Shown here in pieces: positions 24,825-32,527 of a stretch of 51,589 nt of DNA. Each line of letters begins with the position of its first letter. The first letter of the stretch is position 1. The DNA lies in assembly GCA_012728855.1 (NCBI GenBank), contig JAAYEH010000310.1, positions 1-51,589 of the forward strand. The letters are read 5' to 3'. The notes under the pieces are model-generated. The model had not been told where the DNA came from. It searched no databases and worked only from the letters and a program-made list of their open reading frames with translations. The position numbers and the translations under genes are program-made. The stretch comes from Rhodopirellula sp. Its GTDB lineage: Bacteria; Planctomycetota; Planctomycetia; Pirellulales; Thermoguttaceae.

Positions 24825-26195
24825 GTGGCGAACTTCCCCGAGACGTTGGACCAGGGCAGCGTCGGCTATGTCTACTTGCTGGCTTTCGTTGCCGCGCTGG
24901 GTGGTTTACTCTTCGGCTACGACACGGCCGTGATCTCCGGCGCGATCGGCTATCTCAGCGAGCGGTTTTCCCTTAACGAGATCTGGACAGGTTGGGCGGC
25001 GGCCAGCGCGCTGGTCGGCTGCGTTGCCGGGGCGGCGGTGGCCGGCACGCTCAGCGACCGCATTGGGCGCAAACGCGTGCTGCTGCTTGCGGCGGTGCTA
25101 TTCGTTTTGTCGGCGGTCGGTTCGGCCTTTCCCAGGAATCTGGCCGAGTTCGTGGCGGCGAGGATACTAGGCGGACTTGGCGTGGGGGCGGCTTCCATGT
25201 TGTCGCCGCTGTATATTGCCGAGGTTGCCCCGGCACGGATCCGCGGCCGACTGGTGTCGCTCAACCAGCTTGCCATCGTCTTTGGGATGCTGGTGGTTTA
25301 TTTCGTCAACGCCTGGATTGCGTCGCAGGGCGATACCGCTTGGAATGTCGATCGGGGCTGGCGATGGATGTTCGGCTCGGAAACCCTGCCAGCCGCGATC
25401 TTCTTCGTTCTTCTCTTCGCCGTGCCGGAAAGCCCGCGATGGCTCACGAAACAGGGACGGGAGGACGAGGCGGCGGCAATTCTCACACGCGTCTCCGGCC
25501 CAGAAGGCGCCCGCGTGCAGATGGACGAGATCCGAACGGCCATCGCCGAGGAAAGCGGTTCTTTGGGACAACTCCTGCAACCGGGGATCCGCGTGGCCCT
25601 GCTGATCGCGGTGGTTCTGGCCGTTCTGCAGCAAATTACCGGGATCAACTGTGTCCTCTACTATGCACCGGAAATCTTCAAAAGCACGGGGCTCGCCGCC
25701 AATCAGGCGATCAACGATACGGTGATTGTCGGCGCGGTGAATATGGCCTTTACGCTGGTGGCGATCTGGGTCGTGGACCGGCTGGGCCGCAAGCCGCTCT
25801 TGCTGATCGCCTCGGCCGGCATGGGCTTGTCGCTGACGGCGCTGGGCGGGGCCTTCTACTTCGAGAGCCTCGAAGGGCCGTGGGTGCTGCTGTGTACGCT
25901 CGCCTATGTCGCTTCTTTCGCCGTGGCGATGGGGCCGGTGGTTTGGGTCGTCCTCTCGGAGATCTTTCCGACGCGAATCCGCGGCCGTGCCATGTCGATC
26001 GCCACGGTCTCGCTCTGGATCGCCTGCTTTGCGGTTTCGCAGACCTTTCCCTGGATGCTCAAGACCTTTCGTGGGGCGACGACGTTCTGGATCTACGCAT
26101 CGATCTGCGCGGTCGCTTTCCTCTTCGTGTGGTTGTTTGTCCCGGAGACGAAAGGCAAGACGCTCGAAGAGATCGAGCGGAGTTGGATCCGCTAG
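24825..26195 (+). CDS. Sugar-porter family MFS transporter
   Basis: 456 residues, about 12 transmembrane helices. Sugar-porter signatures are all present: GGLLFGYDTAVISGA in helix 1, DRIGRKRVLL in loop 2-3, ARIRGRLVSLNQL, PESPRWL before the central loop, QQITGINCVLYYAPEIF in helix 7, DRLGRKPLLL, and VPETKGKTLEEIE at the end. Such permeases (XylE/GalP relatives) carry hexoses or pentoses with protons. The GTG start gives MANFPETLDQGSVGYVYLL. The transported sugar is unknown. Confidence 0.92.
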   Translation: MANFPETLDQGSVGYVYLLAFVAALGGLLFGYDTAVISGAIGYLSERFSLNEIWTGWAAASALVGCVAGAAVAGTLSDRIGRKRVLLLAAVLFVLSAVGSAFPRNLAEFVAARILGGLGVGAASMLSPLYIAEVAPARIRGRLVSLNQLAIVFGMLVVYFVNAWIASQGDTAWNVDRGWRWMFGSETLPAAIFFVLLFAVPESPRWLTKQGREDEAAAILTRVSGPEGARVQMDEIRTAIAEESGSLGQLLQPGIRVALLIAVVLAVLQQITGINCVLYYAPEIFKSTGLAANQAINDTVIVGAVNMAFTLVAIWVVDRLGRKPLLLIASAGMGLSLTALGGAFYFESLEGPWVLLCTLAYVASFAVAMGPVVWVVLSEIFPTRIRGRAMSIATVSLWIACFAVSQTFPWMLKTFRGATTFWIYASICAVAFLFVWLFVPETKGKTLEEIERSWIR

Positions 26196-26522
26196 CAGCG
26201 TTCGAGAAACAAGTGTCGAAATGCGGCGGTCAAGGATGCCGATTCTCCAAAATCACCAGCCCCTTACCACCCGGTCAATTTGGAGGGGTGATGGATGAGG
26301 GACGAGGGTTGGAGGAGAAGCGGCGCGGCGCGGGGCGCGTGCGACGATTGGCAGCGGCGGGTGTGGTGCCCAAGTTGGCGATTTCTCAAATTCGAGGGCA
26401 GATGGGCGCCACGCGCTTTTGGGGGAGAAGGTGCCGGTTTCTCGCACGGTTAGAGCCTTGCTTCGTATAGCGTACGGTACGCGCATGCTCGGAAGACGAA
26501 GTGCGACACCATCCTCTCAAGA
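26196..26522. other. Intergenic stretch without recognised gene
   Basis: Between the MFS gene and the fifth palindromic repeat. I see no coding region or RNA. It marks the start of a degraded segment that runs to about 29.9 kb. Confidence 0.5.
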
Positions 26523-26632
26523 GCCCTGAAAAAACGGCATGGTTCAAAAACGGGGATTGGCTCCGAGCCAAATTGCTTCTGCCGGTGAAAAACACGGTTC
26601 GGCGAGGTGCCTGTCCCCGTTGTTTTCAGGGC
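26523..26632 (-). repeat. Palindromic mobile repeat, subfamily B, copy 2 (inverted)
   Basis: On the minus strand it reads ccctgaaaacaacggggac, aggcacctcgcc, a diverged spacer, then ggctcggagccaatccccg. This is the core of the element at 32084-32174 in opposite orientation. The outer arms (gccctgaaaa / ttttcagggc) differ from that copy. About 110 bp. Confidence 0.68.
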
Positions 26633-27097
26633 CTCTTGGTTGCGGCTCGGCTTACGGCAGGCGGGTGGGGGCGGAAACAGACCGCGATCCCTTCCGCCGG
26701 CCGCCGGGAGAACTCGAATCATCAATCGAATTGCCAATGAGCTGCGGAGCAGGACCGCGAAAACGGCTGGATCCGGCTCCAGGGACAGACATGATCGTGT
26801 GTTATGTGTCCACTACTGTTATCTAAGCATGGACAATGCGGCGCGATAGGTCAAGGAGTTTTTTGGGCCAGGGGATGAGGGGAAGGTTGGCAGGGAGGCG
26901 GGACGAGGGATTTTTTCGCCAACGCGACTTTTCCGGGATTTCGGTCGGGCGAGACTCCGGGTTGTAAGCATTGAGTGGCGGTGGGTTTACATTGGAGGGC
27001 ACGGGCGCAAGTTCACACCGGCCGAAAGTCGGGTGTCTAAAAAGTCGGCTGGCGCGGCGAGGAGCCGGGAGTATCCGATCCGGACTGAAAAAGGTTC
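26633..27097. other. Intergenic stretch without recognised gene
   Basis: 465 bp between the palindromic element and the transposase-like remnant. No reading frame here resembles a known protein. It could include the lost N-terminal part of the remnant beyond recognition. Confidence 0.45.
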
Positions 27098-27616
27098 GTG
27101 ACACGAATGGCACTGTCCGCCAAAAAAGTCTATGGCCTCGCCATGGCTGCGGCGCGGCGGCACGATCGGGCGTACGTCCATGTGTGTCTGATGGAGGACG
27201 ACGGGCCGTTGATGGAGGCAATGGCCGCCAATCGTTACGCCATCGGAGAGACGACGTTCCTTGAGCGGACCGCGGAGTGGATCGCGCAACGCCGGACCGG
27301 CCGCCTGCAAGATGAAGACCTCGATTTGCCGCGGCGCACGGTATCGCTGGAGGAGATTGACGGGGCGGTTGCCCATCATTACCGGGTGGATGCAGGGTTG
27401 CGCTCGGCCCATGGCCGGAGGGTCGGCAGCGCCAAGTCGGTGGCCGTCGAGTTGGCGGCGCAACGGGCCGACCTGAGCGGGCGCGCGATCGGTGAGCATT
27501 AGGGGATTTGTGCAAACGCAGTCGTAGCGAATCGACGGCAATTGGCGACGCGGCCCGAGGTGCTGCAAGTCATGGAGACCCTCGGACGAAGGCTACGGAC
27601 GCGAAAATTAACGTAG
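27098..27616 (+). pseudogene. Transposase-like remnant with DnaA-type C-terminal helix-turn-helix domain
   Basis: The readable segment has 134 codons. Its second half (EEIDGAVAHHYRVDAGL, then GRRVGSAKSVAVELAAQRAD and LSGRAIGEH) follows DnaA domain IV, a fold found at the C-terminus of some planctomycete REP-associated Y1 transposases. TAG at 27500 interrupts exactly where DnaA-like proteins continue with an aromatic residue and GG. Reading on gives GICANAVVANRRQLATRPEV and LQVMETLGRRL before the next stop at 27616. The catalytic HUH/Tyr domain is missing upstream, where an in-frame TGA lies at 27086. It is therefore a 5'-deleted and nonsense-mutated fragment. The transposase assignment is inferred; a free-standing DnaA-like regulator is the alternative. 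Confidence 0.55.
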
Positions 27617-27704
27617 TAAGTTCCGGTTTAACCCCGACTATCGAGCCGACCCCAACTATCGAGCCTGCTCCGAAACAGAGAACACGGATCCGCACTCATC
27701 GGCA

Positions 27705-28526
27705 CTAATCTTGGCCGCCTGAGACTGAGAGCACCCACACGTCGCACGACCGCTCGTCGCTGTCGCCGACGGGGCGGAACTTGAGCTGGCAGGGTCCGGC
27801 GGCGGGGTCGGGCTGGAGGGCTCGCAGGAGCTTGGCCTGCATGGAGGCGTCGCACTCGCCGATCTTGTCCAGAAAGAGGGTTCCGCCGTGGGCGTGTTCG
27901 AAGGCGCCAGCCCGGTCGCGGTCGGCGCCGGTGAAGGCTCCTTTCTTGTGCCCAAAGAGTTGCGATTCCAGGAGGTCTCGGGAGACGGCGGCGGAGTTGA
28001 CCGGCACGAAGGGCCCTTTGCGGCGAGGGCCAGCGTCGTGGATGGCGCGGGTGAACATCTCCTTACCCGTGCCGCTCTCGCCCAGGAGCAAGACGGGCAC
28101 GCTGCGGATCGCGGCGCGCTTCGCCCTGCCGACCGCGATGCGCAGGGCCTGGCAGTCGCCGGCGATCTGCTCGAAACCGGCAACCTCGCTAGGGCTCTCG
28201 GCCGCGAGGTGACGAAGGTGGAGATCGGGGTTGCGGAGGAGTTCGGGGATGACGTCGATCGTCAGGTCAAAGGGGATGTCGGTGACCCAGGAGCGGCTGG
28301 CGAAGGTTTCATAGAAGAGGGCTGGGTAGCGGGTCTTGCCCAACAGCAGCCAGACGGCGGCCATGGCGGGTGTGCCGGGGCTGAGGTGGAGGCAGAGGTC
28401 GATCTCCGGCCAATCCGTCCGCTTGCGGATCTTGGCGAGATCGGCGTCGGCGATCTGGAAGATGGCAGCGTAGTCGGAAAAGAGCAGGGAGCGGGTGCAG
28501 GGTGCGGGGAGCCGAGCAAGCTCCAA
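27705..28526 (-). pseudogene. Truncated CARF-type / sigma-54 AAA+ activator (RtcR-like)
   Basis: 273 codons. The first ~110 residues look like the second half of a CARF-like sensor domain (LCLHLSPGTPAMAAVWLLLG, then KTRYPALFYETF), as in RtcR. A sigma-54 activator AAA+ domain follows: Walker A GESGTGKE and the sigma-54 contact loop GAFTGA. The Walker B site reads GGTLFLDKIGE where DE is expected, so the catalytic Glu is Lys. The frame stops in DVWVLSVSGGQD, before sensor residues and the DNA-binding domain; the beginning of the sensor also seems missing. Both the truncation and the E-to-K change argue for a dead gene. Intact relatives sense nucleotide signals or RNA damage and switch on sigma-54 promoters. 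Confidence 0.7.
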
Positions 28527-28615
28527 ACGGTGCTGTACTATCGTTCGATGCGGTTGCGGGTGGCCATCCCCCCGTTAGTTCAGCGAATCGAGGCGCGACT
28601 GCAAAGAGTATTTCG

Positions 28616-28740
28616 ATGACCAGGAACGATCGCGAGCCGGAAGTCTCTCCCCATTTCTGCCCAGAGTGCGGCGAGACGGCCGCCTACCCCGAAAACACCA
28701 CGCACCACACCGCGCTAAAATATGAGGATCGGTTCCCGCC
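28616..28740 (+). pseudogene. Zinc-ribbon (YgiT-like) remnant 1
   Basis: The ATG at 28616 overlaps the TGA of a short upstream frame (ATGA). The product begins MTRNDREPEVSPHFCPECGE, then YPENTTHHTALKYEDRF, after which the frame loses resemblance. CPxCGE plus a TxxxHTxxKYxxR strand recalls N-terminal zinc ribbons of YgiT/MqsA-type antitoxins, but the second Cys pair is missing. A second diverged copy lies at 29541-29668. Confidence 0.4.
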
Positions 28741-28799
28741 GCCTCGAGACGCTTGTTTTGGGAAAGTTGGCGCAGCGCGTCAAATTATCGTTCGATCAA

Positions 28800-29216
28800 C
28801 TACGGATCGCTGGGCGGAAACAGATCGAACGTCTCTTCCGCTTGCCGAATCCGAATTCGTCGCGGGTGATTGAAATCCAACGCTACGGCGGTCGCCCTGC
28901 CGATCGCGCTGAGCGGCACAACGCGATAATCGTCCCATCGAAAATGGTCGCCCCAGCGATCCGTTCGTGGATTGAAGAGCGGAACGCGCTGCCCGCTTTC
29001 AGGATCAGGAACCTCGACACGGTTCGACTTGCACAGGTTGCAGCGCGGGCACGCCCACGCCAAATTCTCCGGACTCGAATCGCCACCGCGCGACCGCGGC
29101 ACAACGTGCTCGATGTGGAAAGTAGCCCCTTGCAGCGACTCATGCATGCGACAGTACTCGCACCGCCCGTCGGCGCGCTCGCGGACCTGACGCTCGACTG
29201 CCTCCCAAGAGGTCAC
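28800..29216 (-). CDS. HNH endonuclease
   Basis: 138 residues. It carries CEYC (zinc), the HNH core FHIEHVVPRSRGGDSSPEN with LAWACPRCN (second Cys pair), and a family-type tail with LFNPRTDRWGDHFRW. The GTG start overlaps the stop of the small gene upstream by 4 bp (GTGA). Such stand-alone HNH genes paired with a ~75-residue partner are common in cyanobacteria and planctomycetes. Their target and role (defence, mobile element or toxin) are not settled. All core residues look intact, in contrast to the decayed genes around it. Confidence 0.85.
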   Translation of the reverse strand: MTSWEAVERQVRERADGRCEYCRMHESLQGATFHIEHVVPRSRGGDSSPENLAWACPRCNLCKSNRVEVPDPESGQRVPLFNPRTDRWGDHFRWDDYRVVPLSAIGRATAVALDFNHPRRIRIRQAEETFDLFPPSDP

Positions 29217-29449
29217 TTTGGAGTTCGTCCTAGTAGATGAAGGGCCTCCGCGCGGATCAGCGCCAGCGTCTCACTGAGTTCCACCAACGATTCGAGATCC
29301 ACACACTCGTCTTCAGTGAGCTGTCCCTCGGTATTGCGGTCCATCAGTTCTTGCATCCGGCGATCCGCCTTCGCCGGCAATCTGAGTTCGCTCACCGATT
29401 CGACCCAATCGACCGGCGCGGAAATGACAGCCATTTCTGCCTCTCCCAA
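29213..29449 (-). CDS. Small partner protein of the HNH nuclease
   Basis: 78 residues; the start may instead be the Met giving MAVISAPVDWVES. The body (RMQELMDRNTEGQLTEDECV, then DLESLVELSETLALIRAEAL) is an acidic two-helix motif often found just upstream of HNH nucleases of this type. It is translationally coupled to the nuclease. An antitoxin or chaperone role is plausible but not shown. Confidence 0.75.
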   Translation of the reverse strand: MGEAEMAVISAPVDWVESVSELRLPAKADRRMQELMDRNTEGQLTEDECVDLESLVELSETLALIRAEALHLLGRTPK

Positions 29450-29540
29450 GACCTACATGTACCCTGAATCGCCATCCCATCATTATAGAGGATAGCGTCT
29501 GTCTCGCCAACTCGGCGTCGGCGATTCGGAAAATCCAGAC
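29450..29540 (-). pseudogene. Possible second scrap of a CARF/sigma-54 gene
   Basis: On minus this reads WIFRIADAELARQT, similar to AIFQIADADLAKIR in the truncated activator at 27705-28526. The DNA shares the 14-mer tcggcgtcggcgat. Very short, so chance similarity cannot be excluded. Confidence 0.3.
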
Positions 29541-29668
29541 ATGCTCGGGAAGAACTGCGAGCCGGCCGTCTTTCCCAAGACCATCACCTACCAGACCGCG
29601 TTCAAACACGAGGGCCGGCTCCACCACTACACGCTGCCCAATCTCACCGTTATCGTTTTGTCGAGCCA
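29541..29668 (+). pseudogene. Zinc-ribbon (YgiT-like) remnant 2
   Basis: Reads MLGKNCEPAVFPKTITYQ, TAFKHEGRLHHYTLP, NLTVIVLSS. It parallels remnant 1 (PENTTHHTALKYEDR against PKTITYQTAFKHEGR) and includes the following strand, but the Cys pairs are degraded. As with remnant 1, a CARF-like scrap lies just to its left on minus. Confidence 0.4.
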
Positions 29669-29923
29669 TGCTACTCGGACGTCGGACACACTGCGCCGGC
29701 CACTGGATTTCCCGTCTCCTGGCGGGATGGATCGCGCTGGTGAGAGCAAGTCGAATGCCTTGGTTCCCGTTTGCTCTTCGATCCAATCGACCAGGACATG
29801 TTCTCCACCGAGGCATTCCGGCGAGCTGAGATGGCCGCCCCCCTTGCCTGAGACGGCGGAGCGGCGAACAATGGGACTCGATATGCCCTCCGCCTGTTTT
29901 CCACAACCGCGAGGATCTCTCTG
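29669..29923. other. Leader region of the dioxygenase gene
   Basis: No gene recognised on either strand. It should hold the promoter of the PhyH-type gene, which has GAGG a few bases before its ATG. Confidence 0.4.
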
Positions 29924-30820
29924 ATGGTTGCAGACCTCTCCCAACAACATGCCCCTGTCGGTGACCTCTTCTCGATGCCCGAAGCGGGGTCGGACTGGGA
30001 TCGCTTCCGTCTCAGCGACGAGCAAGTGGCGTTTTTCCGCGAGAACGGTTACCTTGCCGGCGTCCGGCTTCTCGATGATCGCCAGGTGGAATCCCTTCGC
30101 GAGGAACTCGAAAGTCTGTACGATCCGAACCAGCCCGGGCACGAGTTGTTCTACGAGTACCATTCCAACGAATCGACCAGCCCCGATACAGTCTTGTTCC
30201 ACGCGTTGGGAGCGTGGCGGATCAGTCCGGGCTTCCACGACATTCTCTGGAATCCCGCCTTCACGATGGCGGCCTCGCAACTGCTGGAGGGGCCCGTTCG
30301 ATTCTGGCACGACCAGTTGTTCTGCAAGCCGCCGAACCACGGCGGGGTGGTGGCTTGGCACCAGGACTATTCCTATTGGACCCGCACGGTTCCGATGGCG
30401 CACCTCACCTGCTGGATCGCCCTGGACGACGCCGACCGCGACAACGGCTGCATCTGCTACGCCCCCGGCACGCACCGCTGGCCGCTGCTTCCCATCACGG
30501 GGCTGGCGGGCGGAATGGACGCTATCCAGAGCGTGTTGACCGAAGAGCAGAAATTGCAGTTCAAACCGGTGGCCATGCAGTTGAAGAAAGGCGAGGCGTC
30601 GTTCCATCACCCGCTGACCGTGCATGGGTCGTACGAAAACATTACCGACCGCCCCCGCCGCGCCGCGGTAATCAACGTCTTCCGCGACGGCGTCCGCTCC
30701 GACTCCGATCGCCCCTTGCTCGCCGGAGTGCCGCCCGTGCCCAAAGGAGAAAAGATGGAGGGCCAGTTCTTCCCGCTACTGCTCGACCCGGAAGAATTTG
30801 CCGCCGGTCATGACCAATGA
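29924..30820 (+). CDS. Phytanoyl-CoA dioxygenase (PhyH) family protein
   Basis: 298 residues, cytosolic. Fe(II)/2-oxoglutarate dioxygenase fold: WHQDYSYW gives the HxD iron ligands, NGCICYAPGTHRWPL the central strand, and HHPLTVHGSYENITDRPRRA the distal His and the 2-oxoglutarate-binding Arg. These enzymes hydroxylate unactivated carbons. In planctomycetes they are numerous and mostly without known substrate. The ATG at 29924 follows GAGGATCTCTG. It is divergent from no gene and converges on the UxaA large subunit with 21 bp between stops. Confidence 0.88.
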   Translation: MVADLSQQHAPVGDLFSMPEAGSDWDRFRLSDEQVAFFRENGYLAGVRLLDDRQVESLREELESLYDPNQPGHELFYEYHSNESTSPDTVLFHALGAWRISPGFHDILWNPAFTMAASQLLEGPVRFWHDQLFCKPPNHGGVVAWHQDYSYWTRTVPMAHLTCWIALDDADRDNGCICYAPGTHRWPLLPITGLAGGMDAIQSVLTEEQKLQFKPVAMQLKKGEASFHHPLTVHGSYENITDRPRRAAVINVFRDGVRSDSDRPLLAGVPPVPKGEKMEGQFFPLLLDPEEFAAGHDQ

Positions 30821-30841
30821 CCAATGACAATTTCGCCCCTT

Positions 30842-32035
30842 CTAACCGACCGTCGGCAGACACGCAGGCCCGATCGGCTCGAATGCCTTATATGTGAGAA
30901 TGAACTCCTGGTGGCCGAGAGATTCCGAAACCGTCCGCTCACCGTCGGCGACGCGTAGAATCCGTTCGTAGATCTCGCGGCCGACGTCTTCGGGACCGGC
31001 GTCGCCTTCCAGAATCCGACCGGCGTTGACGTCCATGTCTTCGCCTAGCTTACGGTAGGTGTCGGGGTTGGCGCATATCTTCATCACCGGGGCGATGGCC
31101 GAGCCGACCACCGACCCGCGTCCGGTGGTGAAGAGGATGAGGTGCGAGCCGCAGGCAATCAGCTCGACAATCTCCGCGTTGTCGGCGATGTTGGGGAACC
31201 CGAAACGGACGTCGCCGTCGGGAACGACGTCGAGCAGATACAAGCCGCCGCGGGGCGGCACGTCGCCGGGCTTGATCAGGCCGGAGATCTTCGAGTTGCC
31301 GCTTTTGGAGTACGCCCCCAGCGACTTCTCTTCGATGGTCGTCAGGCCCCCTTCGGCATTGCCGGGAGCGAAGCTGCCGTGCCCAAACGCCGCGTAATAA
31401 CGGGCGGCCTTCTCGACGCTCGCCACAATCTCCCCGCCCAACTCCTCGCTGACGGCCCGCTCGGCCATCAACGGTTCGCAGCCGATCAACTCGCCGGTCT
31501 CCTCGAAGATGGCCGTCGCCCCGGCGTCGACCAGCAGGTCGAAGGCGTGGCCGGCCGCCGGATTGGCCGTTAGTCCGCTGGTGGCGTCGGAACCGCCGCA
31601 GATCGTGCCGACCACCAGTTCGTCGACGTTCATCTCGATTCGCGGCGCCTGGCGAAGTTGGTCAAGCGTCTCTTCCACCCACGCCCGACCCGCCTCGACC
31701 GTCCGGCGCGTTCCGCCGGTCTCCTGGATCACCAGCGTCCGGACGGGGCGGCCGCTGGCTTCGATCGCCGCGGCGAGTTTGTGGCGATCGAAGCCCTCGC
31801 AGCCCAGGGAGACCAGCAGCACGGCGCCCACGTTGGGATGCGTCGTAAGCCGAGCCATCATCTGGGCGGCGTAGGCGTTGGGAAAGCACCCCGGGAACCC
31901 GATGAGGTGAACGCCCCGATCGCGATACGGCTGGACGATCTCCCGCGCGACGTGGTGGGCGCACTCGACCAGATAGGCCACCGCCACGACGTTGCGAATG
32001 CCCTTGCGGCCGTCGCTTCTCAAGTACCCCTGCAT
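30842..32035 (-). CDS. UxaA-family dehydratase, large subunit
   Basis: 397 residues matching the C-terminal part of altronate/galactarate dehydratase: GYLRSDGRKGIRNVVAVAYL at the start, FPGCFPNAYA, LVSLGCEG, VGTICGGSDATSGLTANPA, and NAEGGLTTIEEKSLGAYSKSG. The enzyme removes water from a sugar acid and usually needs iron. It is the partner of the SAF-domain protein at 32170-32496; together they make a split UxaA. GGAAGG precedes the ATG. A palindromic element lies between the two genes. The sugar acid (altronate, galactarate or other) cannot be decided. Confidence 0.85.
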   Translation of the reverse strand: MQGYLRSDGRKGIRNVVAVAYLVECAHHVAREIVQPYRDRGVHLIGFPGCFPNAYAAQMMARLTTHPNVGAVLLVSLGCEGFDRHKLAAAIEASGRPVRTLVIQETGGTRRTVEAGRAWVEETLDQLRQAPRIEMNVDELVVGTICGGSDATSGLTANPAAGHAFDLLVDAGATAIFEETGELIGCEPLMAERAVSEELGGEIVASVEKAARYYAAFGHGSFAPGNAEGGLTTIEEKSLGAYSKSGNSKISGLIKPGDVPPRGGLYLLDVVPDGDVRFGFPNIADNAEIVELIACGSHLILFTTGRGSVVGSAIAPVMKICANPDTYRKLGEDMDVNAGRILEGDAGPEDVGREIYERILRVADGERTVSESLGHQEFILTYKAFEPIGPACLPTVG

Positions 32036-32083
32036 CGAAGGTTTCCTTCCGCGGTTGAAGTCGGCGAGTCACGACGTAGACGT

Positions 32084-32174
32084 CCTAACAAAACGGGGAC
32101 AGGCACCTCGCCAGAACGCCTATTATGTGTGTCTTGCGATTGCCTGGCTCGGAGCCAGTCCCCGTTTTGTTAGG
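32084..32174 (+). repeat. Palindromic mobile repeat, subfamily B, copy 1
   Basis: 91 bp with a perfect 17-bp terminal inverted repeat (cctaacaaaacggggac / complement), then aggcacctcgcc at the left and ggctcggagcca at the right. It lies between the two UxaA-subunit genes, and its right arm contains the stop codon of the SAF-domain gene. An inverted relative lies at 26523-26632. Confidence 0.82.
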
Positions 32175-32496
32175 GCCCCTTGAGATAGGCGTTTGACTGA
32201 TCGAGCGTGTAGGTCGGCAGATAGTCGCTCTGCAAGTTGTGCGTATGGACGTGTTCGCCCGGCTGGATGTCGCGTGTGGCCGAACCGATCGGCGCGCCCC
32301 ACTTGCGAACCTTTTCACCTCGTGCGATCGCAACGACCGCCACCTTATGGCCCGTCGGCACCCGGTCGAGGAACCGGATCGGTCTGCCTTCGAATTCCAG
32401 CGACTGGCCGGCCTCCACGGTACCCGTGACCGCGCAGACGTTGTCGACCGCTGCCAGTCGCAGCAACCGGGGGCGTATGTCTCTGCTCGTGTTCAT
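32170..32496 (-). CDS. UxaA-family dehydratase, small (SAF-domain) subunit
   Basis: 108 residues with the SAF fold: LAAVDNVCAVTGTVEAGQSL, VPTGHKVAVVAIARGEKVRK, GSATRDIQPGEHVHTHNLQS. It matches the N-terminal domain of altronate dehydratase and is encoded just upstream of the large subunit. The last residues NAYLKGP run into TAA at 32172-32170, which lies inside the palindromic element. The native end may therefore have been replaced on insertion. Confidence 0.85.
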   Translation of the reverse strand: MNTSRDIRPRLLRLAAVDNVCAVTGTVEAGQSLEFEGRPIRFLDRVPTGHKVAVVAIARGEKVRKWGAPIGSATRDIQPGEHVHTHNLQSDYLPTYTLDQSNAYLKGP

Positions 32497-32527
32497 GTTG
32501 TGCCGTCCCTAATGGTTCTGCCCACGA

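Noticed and set aside
27630..27665. Short direct repeat actatcgagcc, 18-bp period
   Set aside because: Two copies only, in a decayed region; too short to interpret.
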